A stretch of DNA of 64,000 nucleotides from Pedobacter sp. JY14-1 (GTDB taxonomy: Bacteria; Bacteroidota; Bacteroidia; Sphingobacteriales; Sphingobacteriaceae), in NCBI RefSeq assembly GCF_029269825.1, contig NZ_JARJHU010000001.1, positions 883,327 through 947,326 on the forward strand, given 5' to 3'. The notes under the pieces are model-generated. The model saw only the letters and a list, made by a program, of their open reading frames with translations, searched no databases and had not been told where the DNA came from. Made by a program: the position numbers and the translations under genes. Positions 37,978 through 48,247 of the stretch are shown in pieces. Each line of letters begins with the position of its first letter. The stretch's first letter is position 1.

Positions 37978-39609
37978 TTAATCTACATTATCGTGCAGAA
38001 ATGAATTATTTGGCCTGATCTCTGTTGAACCATCCTCATCACTGCTCAAGGTAAACCTGGAAACCTGCGATTCAGACGAATGTTGTACCTGTTGCAATTG
38101 CATCTGCTTGCGCTTGTAGGCAGGTTCATTTTCAAGTTCCTGCAAACCATTGCTGGTACGCAGCTTCATACTCAGATCTTTAAGGCGCAGGATACGTTCC
38201 TTCGATTTACGAAGCTGGTCCTCTATTGAATCGTCAGTTTTATCATCATCCGCTCCAACGGCTATGACTTCTTCCTCCTGTGAAGACTCCACATCGTTGT
38301 TATAAACAGTTGCCGGTGTTTCAAATACAAAATCTGTCTCAGCAAGTTTTACTTCAAATTCAAAACCTGGCTCCGGAGACTCACCTGCCGATGTTTCCTC
38401 TTCTACAAGCGTATGCCGGATCACGGTATTCTCCGGTTCCGCAGCGGGCCGTTGCTTTGTTGTATTAAACAAATCCCCGAACAGGTCGGACTGCTTGGTC
38501 TCGCCTTTGGCTCTTACCACAGGCTCCTGAACAATAGCTGCCTTAGGTTGTATAAAAGAGTTCACGACCTCAACAGGCTTAACCAGTGGGGCCTCTTCAG
38601 GAGTGAGTAGGGAAATCTTCTTAACATTCTTTCGGTCTTCCTCACGCTGTTCGCGGGTCTGGAAACCGGTAGCAATAATAGTTACGGAAAGCTGATCACC
38701 AAGGTTTTCATCAATACAATTACCCCAGATCAGATCTGCAGAGAGACCGGCCTTATCCTGTATATAGTCAGTGATCACAGTAACTTCGTCCATAGTCACT
38801 TCTCTCAGTCCAGAACTTATGTTCAGCAGGATATACCGCGCACCTTCAATTTCATTATCCTTAAGCAATGGAGACGCCAGTGCACCCTCAACTGCCCCCA
38901 GGGCCCTATTATCACCATCGCATGCGTAACTCCCCATAATGCAGACCCCACTTTCCTTCATAACAGTCCTGACATCCTTAAAATCTACGTTGATATATCC
39001 CGGAACCGTAATAATCTCTGCAATTCCTTTGGCAGCAGTGGTCAGGATATCATCTGCCTGTGCAAAAGCTGATCCAAGTGTAAGGTTACCGAAAATCTCC
39101 CTAAGCCTGTCATTGGAAATAACCAGGTAAGAATCAACGTACTTCTTCAACTCTTCCAGGCCATCATTTGCCTGCATCTTCCGCCGCTTGCCTTCAAAAG
39201 CAAATGGTGTAGTAATGATAGCTACAGTAAGTATATCCAGTTCTTTAGCTGCCTTGGCAATGATCGGGCTTGCACCGGTACCAGTACCGCCACCCATGCC
39301 TGCAGTGATAAAAAGCATTTTGGTATTACTACCAAGCATTTGCTTGATATCTTCGATATTCTCAATAGCAGAGTTTTTTCCAACTTCGGGTATAGAACCT
39401 GCACCCATACCTTCCGTAAGGCTGGCGCCAAGCTGAACTTTATTGGGGATAGGGCTCGATTCCAGTGCCTGCGCATCCGTATTACAAATAATAAAGTCTA
39501 CGCCGGTAATCCCCTGACGGTACATATGGTTTACAGCATTGCCACCACCGCCGCCAACACCAATCACCTTGATGATTGACGACTTTTCTTTTAACATTTC
39601 GAACTGCAT
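37978..39609 (-). CDS. ftsZ: cell-division protein FtsZ with long C-terminal linker
   Basis: This is the tubulin-like GTPase that forms the Z ring, 543 aa. The GTPase domain is residues 1-320, with GVGGGGGNAVNHM and the tubulin signature GMGGGTGTG (104-112). The remaining ~220 residues are an acidic, low-complexity linker (for example DNDVESSQEEEV). This is much longer than the short linker of E. coli, but long linkers are known in Bacteroidota. It ends NSFLHDNVD, in place of the usual IPAFLRRQ-type tail, a lineage-typical end that probably binds FtsA. A 129-bp spacer with a regulatory inverted repeat separates it from ftsA, so it may have its own promoter. Confidence 0.97.
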   Translation of the reverse strand: MQFEMLKEKSSIIKVIGVGGGGGNAVNHMYRQGITGVDFIICNTDAQALESSPIPNKVQLGASLTEGMGAGSIPEVGKNSAIENIEDIKQMLGSNTKMLFITAGMGGGTGTGASPIIAKAAKELDILTVAIITTPFAFEGKRRKMQANDGLEELKKYVDSYLVISNDRLREIFGNLTLGSAFAQADDILTTAAKGIAEIITVPGYINVDFKDVRTVMKESGVCIMGSYACDGDNRALGAVEGALASPLLKDNEIEGARYILLNISSGLREVTMDEVTVITDYIQDKAGLSADLIWGNCIDENLGDQLSVTIIATGFQTREQREEDRKNVKKISLLTPEEAPLVKPVEVVNSFIQPKAAIVQEPVVRAKGETKQSDLFGDLFNTTKQRPAAEPENTVIRHTLVEEETSAGESPEPGFEFEVKLAETDFVFETPATVYNNDVESSQEEEVIAVGADDDKTDDSIEDQLRKSKERILRLKDLSMKLRTSNGLQELENEPAYKRKQMQLQQVQHSSESQVSRFTLSSDEDGSTEIRPNNSFLHDNVD

Positions 39610-39687
39610 ATCTTTATGAATCAGTTATTTAAAAAACCTTTTTTCCTGTTCATCTCTCCATGTAATATTAAGATTTTTTTAACAGGG

Positions 39688-39717
39688 GTTTTCCACATAT
39701 GTTAACAATGTGGAAAA
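39688..39717. promoter_or_regulatory. inverted pair of DnaA-box-like words upstream of ftsZ
   Basis: TTTTCCACAT (39689-39698) and ATGTGGAAAA (39708-39717) are perfect 10-bp inverted arms around ATGTTAACA. Each arm contains TTTTCCACA, consistent with the DnaA-box consensus. With one extra base (G39688) the left arm extends into the 13-bp word also seen before the H1-like gene and mraZ. It lies 79-108 bp upstream of the ftsZ ATG. It is not followed by a T run, so it is not a terminator for ftsA. The binder is inferred only. Confidence 0.55.
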
Positions 39718-39738
39718 ATCACTAATTGTTGAAAATTA

Positions 39739-41097
39739 CTAAGGCCTGATGTAATCTTCATCGCTTACATTCATGTCATCCCTTATAAAATCCTTAGTTT
39801 TAGCCAGGAGCTTATCAAATAGCCCTCCGCCCGTGCGCTTGGTTTTTTCCTTTTCTCTTGACTTATCTACGAATACACCAGGCTGTTTCATTTCCTCCAG
39901 CATCTCCTCGGTCTTTTGGATACCTTTAATCAACAAACCAACACTTGTCGCATACATCGGACTCTTCAGGTCATCATAAACTGTTTTTGGCATCTCGTCA
40001 TATTTTGACAAATGTTCGTTTGGATAACCGACACGGCAATCCAGACCTGTAACATATTCAACCAGTTGCGAAAGGTGCTTCAGCAAAGCACCACCACCTG
40101 TAATGACCACACCTCCGATCAGCTTCTTCTCATAGCCTGATGACTTAATCTCGTAATAAACGTGTTCAATAATCTCCTCCATTCGCGCCTGTATTACATA
40201 GGCCAGGTTCTTTACCGAAATCTCTTTAGGTTCTCTGCCTCTCAGACCAGGCACACAAATGATCTCATTTTCTTTGTTCTCTTCGGCCAGGGCTGAACCG
40301 AAACGTGTTTTTAGCAATTCTGCCTGATTTCTCATGACAGAGCAGCCCTCACGTATATCCTCAGTAACGCTGTTGCCGCCGAAAGGGATAACTGCTGTAT
40401 GACGGATAATACCTTCGTGAAAAATGGCGATATCGGTAGTACCACCGCCAATATCCACCAAAGCAACACCAGCCTCCTTTTCTTCCTCGCTCAACACCGA
40501 TTCAGAAGAAGCAAGCGGTTCCAGAATAAGCTCCTGTGTCTGCAGGCCGGCATTGGTAACACACCGCATGATATTTTTGACCGCAGTAACCTGGCCCGAA
40601 ATAATGTGAAAGTTAGCTTCAAGCCTTACTCCCGCCATACCGATCGGGTCTTTGATCCCTGGTTCATTATCAATAGTAAATTCCTGGGGCAGAACGTGGA
40701 TAATCTCTTCTCCTGGCGGCATTACCAGTTTGAACATATCATCAACAAGTTTGTCGATATCCTTTTTGCTGATCTCATTGTTCAGCTCTCTTCTGGTCAG
40801 AATACCCCTGTGTTGAAGACTCTTGATGTGCTGTCCCGCAATTCCTACGTTTACGACGCGGATTTCTACATTAGACTGAGCACTCGCCAGTTCTACAGCC
40901 TGGGCAATACCCTGAACCGTTTTCTGAATATTAGATACCACACCCCTTGTCACGCCGGCGGACTCCGCCTTACCGATACCTAATACCTCAATCTTTCCGT
41001 GCTGGGTCCTGCGGCCCACGATCACACAAATTTTAGTTGTACCAATGTCCAATCCGACTACAATTGGAGACTGAGTGGTTAATTTCTCTTTGCCCAT
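39739..41097 (-). CDS. ftsA: cell-division protein FtsA
   Basis: This is an actin-like ATPase of 452 aa that tethers FtsZ to the membrane. VGLDIGTTKICVIVG is the phosphate-1 loop and VALVDIGGGTTDIAIF the phosphate-2 loop, with the extra SHS2 domain between (residues about 90-170). GGVVITGGGALLKHLSQL is the adenosine site. The C-terminus (KTKDFIRDDMNVSDEDYIRP) is acidic and its membrane anchor is not obvious by eye. Its start lies 2 bp after the ftsQ stop. Confidence 0.96.
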   Translation of the reverse strand: MGKEKLTTQSPIVVGLDIGTTKICVIVGRRTQHGKIEVLGIGKAESAGVTRGVVSNIQKTVQGIAQAVELASAQSNVEIRVVNVGIAGQHIKSLQHRGILTRRELNNEISKKDIDKLVDDMFKLVMPPGEEIIHVLPQEFTIDNEPGIKDPIGMAGVRLEANFHIISGQVTAVKNIMRCVTNAGLQTQELILEPLASSESVLSEEEKEAGVALVDIGGGTTDIAIFHEGIIRHTAVIPFGGNSVTEDIREGCSVMRNQAELLKTRFGSALAEENKENEIICVPGLRGREPKEISVKNLAYVIQARMEEIIEHVYYEIKSSGYEKKLIGGVVITGGGALLKHLSQLVEYVTGLDCRVGYPNEHLSKYDEMPKTVYDDLKSPMYATSVGLLIKGIQKTEEMLEEMKQPGVFVDKSREKEKTKRTGGGLFDKLLAKTKDFIRDDMNVSDEDYIRP

Positions 41098-41099
41098 AA

Positions 41100-42002
41100 T
41101 TATATTGATTTGTTGAGTTTGTTGTTATTTGTTTTTCCAGGTATATTCTTATTAATGTCCACGATAGTATCCGGCGGCAAAAAGGTCTCCGTCAGAGACT
41201 TTCCCGGTTTCACAACAGCAGAATCAACTTTTGTCTTTTCACACACTATCTGGTTTGTGTATTTTATATTTATTGTCTTATACGTTTCCCAGCCCATCTT
41301 AGGCATCGCCTGCTTGTAAAATGCCAACAGATTACGCATTTTTACTTCCAGTGAATCTGCAGATCCAAGGATAATTCTCTGGTTGCCCACCCTCGGTATC
41401 AGCTCGATATCATTTTTATCATTCACATACATCTGCTCAATCTGTGCCTCCCATAAAGTATCCTTTCTTAAAAAGGCTGCTGTCTTGAAAAGATCCTTCG
41501 CGACCCCGGTAATCAATGTATCAACTTTTCCACTGAAATATTCCTGGATTTTTCCATTTGCAACGATTACGTTAGCTGTAAAGTTTGACGATACCGGCAT
41601 TTTGAGTCCATCGGCATCGACATAAAAATCCTGGTCCCTTAAATTGATGACCCTCAGTATTGGCTTACGTTGTTTTACCTCTACATGAACAATACCATCC
41701 ATATCCGCAAAAACTTTAGCAAAAGCGATATAGGGATTGCTCCTGATATTCTGTTCGATCTTCTCCAGATTTATTTCCGATAGTTTCCGCCCAGTCAATA
41801 CGCCCTGGCTTTGCAGTAAAATGGCATCAACCTCGTCTCTCTCAATAAAATTTTCAGCTCCTGGCATAAGCACGCTCACCCCTTTACAAACAAGGTCCTG
41901 CTTCTTATAAGCGATGAAACTCATCAGAACCACGATGCCTCCCATGCAAAGCATCCATACCGAAAAACGGAATATCATTCGCCAGTTCATACGCTTAATC
42001 AT
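41100..42002 (-). CDS. ftsQ: cell-division protein FtsQ/DivIB-like
   Basis: This is a bitopic protein of 300 aa: a short basic cytoplasmic N-terminus, one membrane segment (FSVWMLCMGGIVVLMSFIAY), then a periplasmic POTRA/FtsQ region (EIDAILLQSQGVLTGRKLSE, GIVHVEVKQRKPILRV). Position in the dcw cluster supports the call strongly, since sequence conservation of FtsQ is low. It bridges early and late divisome proteins with FtsL. The last 8 bp of murC overlap its start, and its stop is 2 bp before ftsA. Confidence 0.9.
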   Translation of the reverse strand: MIKRMNWRMIFRFSVWMLCMGGIVVLMSFIAYKKQDLVCKGVSVLMPGAENFIERDEVDAILLQSQGVLTGRKLSEINLEKIEQNIRSNPYIAFAKVFADMDGIVHVEVKQRKPILRVINLRDQDFYVDADGLKMPVSSNFTANVIVANGKIQEYFSGKVDTLITGVAKDLFKTAAFLRKDTLWEAQIEQMYVNDKNDIELIPRVGNQRIILGSADSLEVKMRNLLAFYKQAMPKMGWETYKTINIKYTNQIVCEKTKVDSAVVKPGKSLTETFLPPDTIVDINKNIPGKTNNNKLNKSI

Positions 42003-43347
42003 TGGTCAGCACGTGTTTAATCGGTTCTATCAATCGGTCAATATCTCCCGCACCCACAGTCAGCAATAACTCTGGCCGGCGGTCCTTTACTATTTCCAGC
42101 ACCTCATTCATACCACACAGCCGTTTTTCTTTAAGTTGTACTTTTTCCAGCAGGAATTTCGAATCAATGCCAGAAATAGGAAGTTCCCTTGCAGGATAAA
42201 TCTCCAGCAGCAACAATTCATCTGGACGGCTAAGTACCTCGGCAAACCCATCGGCAAAATCTCGCGTACGACTAAACAGATGAGGCTGAAAAATAACCGT
42301 TAGTCTTTTATCAGGATACAGTAGCCTTGCTGCATCAAAGCAAGCTGCAAGTTCGGTGGGATGATGCGCATAATCGTCAATATACACCTGGCCGTGAGTT
42401 TTTACAATATACTCAAAACGCCTTTTTACTCCCCTGAAATTCGAAACCGCAGCCTTAATAAGCGCTTCGCTGATACCGAGTTTAAGTGCAACGGATATTG
42501 CTGCTACTGCATTTTCAACATTGTGCTTTCCTGGTAGCATCAGCCTGATGTCTTTAATTTCAGTTTGAGGATTAAAATAGTCAAACAGAAAACTGGCATC
42601 TTCAACCCTTATATGTTTTGCGCCTGTCGGTGATTGTTCCGAAGCGCTGTAATTAATTCCCGGAATGTCCAGGCCATTTTTAACAAATAGACTTCCGCCG
42701 GGCTTCAGCTGCTTCGCAAACAGGCTGAATGATTCGTGCAGGCTATCTACATTACCATAAATATCCAGGTGGTCTGCATCCATTGAGGTGATCACTTCCA
42801 AATCAGGACTAAGTGTAAGAAACGACCGGTCATACTCATCCGCTTCAACGACCACCACATTATTATTTCCAATCAGGAAGTTACTTTCATAGTTGGTAGC
42901 TATTCCTCCTAAAAAAGCGGTACAGCCAAAACCGGAATCAGTCAGGATATGAGCTACCATACAGGAAGTTGTCGTCTTACCATGAGTACCGGCTACTGCG
43001 ATACAGTATTGTCCCTTACTAATGATTCCCAACACTTCAGAGCGCTTGTACAATCTCCAGCCCTTCTCTTCAAACGTTCTAAGTATGTTCGAGTCCCTTG
43101 GAATTGCAGGTGTATAAACCACAAGGGTTTCCTGCTCATTCAGCAGAAATTCAACAGGGATTTCCTTTCCGGCATCCGTATACGTGACTACCGCGCCTTC
43201 ACCTTCAAGAGCAATGGTTAATGGCGTCCGTGTCTTATCATATCCCGCGACCATACAACCGCGCCCAAGGAAATACCTGGCAAGTGCACTCATTCCTATC
43301 CCCCCAATACCAACAAAATAAACGCTGTTAATGTGCTGAAGTTCCAT
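41995..43347 (-). CDS. murC: UDP-N-acetylmuramate--L-alanine ligase
   Basis: This is a Mur ligase of 450 aa. It adds L-Ala to UDP-MurNAc, starting the stem peptide. The N-terminal FVGIGGIGMSALARYF is the family Rossmann motif. The P-loop is VAGTHGKTTTSCMV, followed by VVVEADEYDRSFL and GVKRRFEYIV, and the C-terminal domain includes YIDDYAHHPTE. It is immediately after murG with no gap, and it overlaps ftsQ by 8 bp. Confidence 0.97.
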   Translation of the reverse strand: MELQHINSVYFVGIGGIGMSALARYFLGRGCMVAGYDKTRTPLTIALEGEGAVVTYTDAGKEIPVEFLLNEQETLVVYTPAIPRDSNILRTFEEKGWRLYKRSEVLGIISKGQYCIAVAGTHGKTTTSCMVAHILTDSGFGCTAFLGGIATNYESNFLIGNNNVVVVEADEYDRSFLTLSPDLEVITSMDADHLDIYGNVDSLHESFSLFAKQLKPGGSLFVKNGLDIPGINYSASEQSPTGAKHIRVEDASFLFDYFNPQTEIKDIRLMLPGKHNVENAVAAISVALKLGISEALIKAAVSNFRGVKRRFEYIVKTHGQVYIDDYAHHPTELAACFDAARLLYPDKRLTVIFQPHLFSRTRDFADGFAEVLSRPDELLLLEIYPARELPISGIDSKFLLEKVQLKEKRLCGMNEVLEIVKDRRPELLLTVGAGDIDRLIEPIKHVLTND

Positions 43348-44463
43348 CTAATACCCTCCCTTGTTTAAAGCCAGTTTCAATACTTGTTCAGCAATCATGC
43401 TGTCTGCGTGGGATATCCCCAGCTTCCCGATATTTTCAGAAAGGCTATCCATCCTGGTTTTGTCATTTAACAATGCCAGTGCCTGAGGTACCAGCGTGTC
43501 TTCAGCTAGGGCATCAGTAATTATCAAAGCCGCATCATGTTTCACCAGCGCCATCGCATTCTTCGTCTGATGATCTTCCGCAACATTTGGTGAGGGCACC
43601 AGGATAACCGGTTTACTGACCAGGCAGAGTTCAGCAATTGTTCCGGCCCCCGCCCTGGAGATGATCACATCTGCAGCTGCATACGCCAGGTCCATCCTGT
43701 TCAAGAATTCCAATACCTTTACACCGTCTGGGACCTTTGCGCCCAATCGCCCGATAATCGCCTTGTAATAGAATTTCCCTGTCTGCCATATCAATTGCAC
43801 ATTTGCAGACACCAAAGCAGCAATGTGCTTTTCGATGCTCTTATTCAATGTCCCTGCACCAAGACTTCCACCGGTAACCAGTATCGTTTTCCTGCCGGGC
43901 TCTAGCTGCATTACCGAAAGGGCCTCTTCCTTTTTGCCTGCAATTTCCACAGCATCTGTTCTCACGGGATTACCTGTCTTCAGCACTTTCTCTGCAGGGA
44001 AAAACTGCTCCATGCCATCAAAAGCGACACAGATCTTTGCAGCTTTCCGGCCAAGCCACTTATTAGTGATACCTGCATAAGAATTCTGTTCCTGAATCAG
44101 GTAAGGAACACCCTTTAACGACGCTGCCAGCAGAATTGGGCCTGAAGCGTATCCTCCAACTCCCACAACAACATCAGGTTTAAACGTACTGATCAATTGC
44201 AGCGCCTTACTTATACTACCTATGAGTTTGAAAGGCAGTCCAAGGTTGCCCATAACCGATCCCCTTTGCAGGCCACTGATGTTCAATCCTATGATCTCAT
44301 AACCCGCAGCAGGTATCTTTTCCATCTCCATCCTGCCATTGGCCCCCACAAACAATATTTCGCATGCAGGCTCAATGCGCCTCAATGCATTAGCAATGGA
44401 TATTGCCGGAAAGATATGTCCCCCCGTCCCGCCGCCTGAAATGATTATCCGTGTTGCCTTCAT
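43348..44463 (-). CDS. murG: lipid II synthase MurG (GlcNAc transferase)
   Basis: This is a GT28-family enzyme of 371 aa that adds GlcNAc to lipid I on the cytoplasmic face, making lipid II. ISGGGTGGHIFPAISIANAL is the N-terminal Gly-rich acceptor loop. VGVGGYASGP and the C-terminal donor block ADVIISRAGAGTIAELCL with VPSPNVAEDHQ are diagnostic. It begins 13 bp after the ftsW stop and its stop abuts the murC start. Confidence 0.97.
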   Translation of the reverse strand: MKATRIIISGGGTGGHIFPAISIANALRRIEPACEILFVGANGRMEMEKIPAAGYEIIGLNISGLQRGSVMGNLGLPFKLIGSISKALQLISTFKPDVVVGVGGYASGPILLAASLKGVPYLIQEQNSYAGITNKWLGRKAAKICVAFDGMEQFFPAEKVLKTGNPVRTDAVEIAGKKEEALSVMQLEPGRKTILVTGGSLGAGTLNKSIEKHIAALVSANVQLIWQTGKFYYKAIIGRLGAKVPDGVKVLEFLNRMDLAYAAADVIISRAGAGTIAELCLVSKPVILVPSPNVAEDHQTKNAMALVKHDAALIITDALAEDTLVPQALALLNDKTRMDSLSENIGKLGISHADSMIAEQVLKLALNKGGY

Positions 44464-44476
44464 CTGTCCTTGTTAA

Positions 44477-45646
44477 TTATGCCATCGCCGGTATTTCACC
44501 TATAATGACCTTTTTATTGTTTTCATTTTCTTCTATATCCTTGCTTACACTCAAAATGATACCGAAAGCAATACTGGTAAACAGAAGTGAGGTTCCCCCC
44601 ATACTTACCAGTGGCAGTGGCACACCTGTTACCGGGCCCAGACCAACAGCCACTGCCATATTCGCAAATGCCTGAATGGTAAGACTAAAACCAAGCCCGG
44701 CTGCAAGCAATGCGCCAAAGGCCTTGGGAGCCCGCGTTACAATCTTAATACATCTGTACAGCAAAACCAGGTAAAGCACCATCACAATTACACCTCCTGC
44801 AGTGCCATACTCCTCGATAATCATGGCAAAAACAAAATCCGAATAAGGATGTGGCAGAAAATTCTTTTCAATACTGTTTCCCGGTCCCTTACCAAAAAAA
44901 CCTCCGGAAGCCAGGGCGATCTTGGAATGGTCCGATTGAAAAGTCTTATCAGAATTCTGTCTCTCCGGATGAAGAAAGGTATTGATCCTGGAGATATAGA
45001 CTTCTTTTCTGGGACCGAGAAAAGCCACAAAAAGTAACAACACAAATCCTCCGGCACAAACCAGCATGATCTGTTTAATACTTATCCTTCCGATAATCAG
45101 CAGTAAGATACTCACTCCAAATAACATCAGCGCGGTTGACATATTAGCCCAGGCAATGAGGACGAATACTGCACAAACAGAACCCATTATAGGAATAAAG
45201 GCCTCCCTTACATCTTTTATATTTTCCTGCTTCCTGGTCAGCATCCGGGCCAGGAATGTAATCAAAGACAGCTTAGCCAGGTCGGAAGTCTGGAAGGTCA
45301 GACCGATTACAGGAATTTTGACCCAGCGCGATGCATCATTAACATTAGCTCCGAAAATGAGTGTATAAATCAGCAAAGGGATCGTAATAATCATCAATAC
45401 CTTGGATATACCCGCGTAATACCGGTAGTCAAGCAAATGTGAAACATAGATCATCGCAATACCGATCAGTACAAAGACTACATGTTTGGTCAGCAGCAAC
45501 TTCTCGACACCGACACCGCGTTTAAAAGCAAGTGTACTTGTCGAACTATAGACCACCATGATCGAGATCAGTGACAGCAGAATAATGATCAGCCATATCC
45601 AGCGGTCACCTTTTGTTTTATCGAGAAGTTTACCAATTGCTATCAT
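44477..45646 (-). CDS. ftsW: FtsW, SEDS-family peptidoglycan polymerase of the divisome
   Basis: This is a SEDS protein of 389 aa with about ten membrane segments. It polymerises lipid II in the septum together with the FtsI transpeptidase. PIAGLTFQTSDLAKLSLI-type sequence around KIPVIGLTFQTSDLAK matches the SEDS active region, and the late loop GPVTGVPLPLVSMGGTS is the family signature. Between murD and murG it is FtsW rather than RodA. It starts 10 bp after murD. Confidence 0.96.
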   Translation of the reverse strand: MIAIGKLLDKTKGDRWIWLIIILLSLISIMVVYSSTSTLAFKRGVGVEKLLLTKHVVFVLIGIAMIYVSHLLDYRYYAGISKVLMIITIPLLIYTLIFGANVNDASRWVKIPVIGLTFQTSDLAKLSLITFLARMLTRKQENIKDVREAFIPIMGSVCAVFVLIAWANMSTALMLFGVSILLLIIGRISIKQIMLVCAGGFVLLLFVAFLGPRKEVYISRINTFLHPERQNSDKTFQSDHSKIALASGGFFGKGPGNSIEKNFLPHPYSDFVFAMIIEEYGTAGGVIVMVLYLVLLYRCIKIVTRAPKAFGALLAAGLGFSLTIQAFANMAVAVGLGPVTGVPLPLVSMGGTSLLFTSIAFGIILSVSKDIEENENNKKVIIGEIPAMA

Positions 45647-45656
45647 GACCCGTAAC

Positions 45657-47003
45657 TTATAGTTCCTTTACCGCCTTTTTAAATTGTGTCCCCCTGTCCT
45701 CATAATTCTTGAAAAGATCGAAACTGGCGCAGGCCGGTGATAACAGAACAGTATCGCCCTTCTTAGCCAGATGATAAGCCACCTGTACCGCTTCATGTGC
45801 TGAAAAGGTATTTACAATAATTTCCACATCTTCTTCGAATGCTTCATGTATACGCTTATTATCCTTTCCCAGGCAAACGATCGCACGTACTTTTTGCTTT
45901 ACCATGTCTTTCAGCATCGAGTAATCATTTCCTTTATCTACACCTCCCATGATTAGGATCACGTCTGAATTGACACTTTCCAGTGCATACCATGTAGAAT
46001 TGACATTGGTTGCCTTAGAGTCGTTGATGTAATCAACTCCGGAAATCTTTGCCACATGTTCCAGGCGATGTTCAATGTTCTTAAAATCTCCCATGCTTTC
46101 ACGAATTGTCGTGTTGCGGATATCCAGTACTTTGGCAATGATGCCAGAAGCCATAGAATTGTAAATGTTGTGTTTTCCTTGCAGGGCTAACTCGTTGATC
46201 GACATGGTAAACTGATCGTTTAGGTTTATATTGATGTGTATATTGTTGCTTTCCAGATACGCGCCGTCTTCGACTCTTCTGCGTATTGAAAAAGGGTATA
46301 CTCTTGATTGTATTCCTGCATTCTTCATTGCCTTCAGGCTCTCTTCATCATCTGCGCAGAAAACAAATACATCCTCTGGTCTTTGATTCCTGGCAATACG
46401 CATTTTCGACGCCGCGTATTTGCTCAACTTATAATCATACCTATCCAGATGATCAGGTGTAATATTAAGCAGAACGGCAATATCAGCCCGGAACTCATAC
46501 ATATCGTCCAGCATAAAGCTTGAGATTTCAAGGACATACCAGTCAAAATCTGCAGTAGCCACCTGGGCGGCGAAACTTTTACCTATATTTCCGGCAAGAC
46601 CGACGTTCAGCCCGGCCCTACTCAGAATGTGATACGTCAGCATTGTTGTGGTTGACTTGCCGTTCGAACCTGTAATGCAGATCGTCTTTGCATTCGTGTA
46701 CCGTTTTGCAAACTCAATTTCCGATATCACAGGAATACCTGCTGCCCGGATTAACTTTACAATCGGGGTATTACCGGGAATACCCGGGCTTTTGATCACC
46801 TCAGCAGCTTCGAGTATCCGTTCATTACTATGCTGGTTTTCCTCAAAGGGGATACCCAGCCCCCTCAGCGTATTTTTATGTTGGCCCGCAACAGGACCAA
46901 AATCCGACACAAAAACATCAAAGCCCTGCTTATCTGCGAGCATAGCTGCCCCAACGCCACTTTCGCCGGCCCCGAGAATCACTATTTTGGTTTTCTGTGT
47001 CAT
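45657..47003 (-). CDS. murD: UDP-N-acetylmuramoyl-L-alanine--D-glutamate ligase
   Basis: This is a Mur ligase of 448 aa that adds D-Glu to UDP-MurNAc-L-Ala. [16 protein letters not shown] is the N-terminal Rossmann loop. The P-loop is [14 protein letters not shown], then [12 protein letters not shown] and [16 protein letters not shown], which is specific to MurD, and [18 protein letters not shown] closes the C-terminal domain. Its start overlaps the mraY stop by 4 bp. Confidence 0.97.
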   Translation of the reverse strand: MTQKTKIVILGAGESGVGAAMLADKQGFDVFVSDFGPVAGQHKNTLRGLGIPFEENQHSNERILEAAEVIKSPGIPGNTPIVKLIRAAGIPVISEIEFAKRYTNAKTICITGSNGKSTTTMLTYHILSRAGLNVGLAGNIGKSFAAQVATADFDWYVLEISSFMLDDMYEFRADIAVLLNITPDHLDRYDYKLSKYAASKMRIARNQRPEDVFVFCADDEESLKAMKNAGIQSRVYPFSIRRRVEDGAYLESNNIHININLNDQFTMSINELALQGKHNIYNSMASGIIAKVLDIRNTTIRESMGDFKNIEHRLEHVAKISGVDYINDSKATNVNSTWYALESVNSDVILIMGGVDKGNDYSMLKDMVKQKVRAIVCLGKDNKRIHEAFEEDVEIIVNTFSAHEAVQVAYHLAKKGDTVLLSPACASFDLFKNYEDRGTQFKKAVKEL

Positions 47004-48247
47004 CTTAGCTTTAATGTAATAATGGTAATAATGGCAAGTAATATTCCGATGATCCAGAAACGTGTTACAATTTTTGCCTCATGGTAACCCTTCTTCTGGT
47101 AATGGTGATGCAGTGGCGCCATCAGAAAAATCCGCTTTCCCTCACCCAGGCGGTTCTTAGTATACTTAAAATAACTTACCTGAATAATTACAGAAAGACT
47201 TTCAATGAGAAATATCCCACACAATACAGGTATCAGCAATTCTTTCCGGATCATGATTGCAAAGGCGGCAATGATACCTCCGATAGCCAGGCTGCCCGTA
47301 TCCCCCATAAACACTTGGGCCGGATATGAATTATACCATAAAAACCCAACACAAGCCCCCACAAAGGCTCCTGCAAAGATCATCAGTTCACCAGAGTTAG
47401 GGATATACATAATATTCAGATAGTCTGCAATGACCGTATTTCCCGAAACGTAGGCCAGAAGGCCAAGCGTAATCCCAATCACCGCCGATGTACCCGTCGC
47501 CAATCCATCTATCCCATCAGTAAGATTTGCTCCGTTGGAAACCGCTGTAATGATGGTGATCACAAAAGTCAGGAATACAAAAAAAGCATACTTTTCATAA
47601 CCAGGCCCCAGAAACTTGAGTATCTTGGCATAGTCAAATTCGTTGTTTTTATAAAAAGGGACATTCGTCAAAGTTGATTTCACATCCTGAGTGTAATAAA
47701 AACTCTCTCCTTTCGTCCGCAATACCATGGGTGCCTTCGCATTTGAAACACTGGCATCATCTACTGTTTTTCTCACCACAATATTTGGGTGAAAATACAT
47801 TGTCCAACCAATGATGATCGCAAGCCCTACCTGGCCAACGATCTTAAATCTACCTGCTAGTCCTTCTTTATTTTTCCGGAATACTTTGATATAATCATCC
47901 AGAAAACCTATAGCTCCCATCCATACTGTTGTGGTGATCATCAGGATCACGTAAATATTCGACAGGTTTGCCAACAGTAAAGTAGGCACCAATATCCCCA
48001 GTAAGATCATGATCCCACCCATGGTCGGTGTACCCTGTTTCTGCATCTGACCCTCAAGTCCAAGGTTCCTGACTGTTTCCCCCACCTGCTTTTTATGCAA
48101 ATAGTTGATGATCCTCCTGCCATATACCGTAGTAATGATCAGCGATATGATCACTGCCAGAGAAGTACGGAAAGTGATGTACTGGAACAATCTTAGTCCC
48201 GGAAAATCATAATGTTGGTTTAAATACTCAAACAGATAGTATAGCAT
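47000..48247 (-). CDS. mraY: phospho-N-acetylmuramoyl-pentapeptide transferase
   Basis: This is a polytopic enzyme of 415 aa. It transfers phospho-MurNAc-pentapeptide from UDP to undecaprenyl phosphate, making lipid [37 protein letters not shown] and [12 protein letters not shown] are the conserved cytoplasmic catalytic loops; the final [12 protein letters not shown] is the His-rich family motif. A 60-aa loop after FLDDYIK is larger than in E. coli, as usual in Bacteroidota. It overlaps murE by one base and murD by four. Confidence 0.97.
   Translation of the reverse strand: MLYYLFEYLNQHYDFPGLRLFQYITFRTSLAVIISLIITTVYGRRIINYLHKKQVGETVRNLGLEGQMQKQGTPTMGGIMILLGILVPTLLLANLSNIYVILMITTTVWMGAIGFLDDYIKVFRKNKEGLAGRFKIVGQVGLAIIIGWTMYFHPNIVVRKTVDDASVSNAKAPMVLRTKGESFYYTQDVKSTLTNVPFYKNNEFDYAKILKFLGPGYEKYAFFVFLTFVITIITAVSNGANLTDGIDGLATGTSAVIGITLGLLAYVSGNTVIADYLNIMYIPNSGELMIFAGAFVGACVGFLWYNSYPAQVFMGDTGSLAIGGIIAAFAIMIRKELLIPVLCGIFLIESLSVIIQVSYFKYTKNRLGEGKRIFLMAPLHHHYQKKGYHEAKIVTRFWIIGILLAIITIITLKLR

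Noticed and set aside
40399..40983. 194-codon open frame antisense to ftsA
   Set aside because: It is opposite a conserved FtsA region and has no family features.
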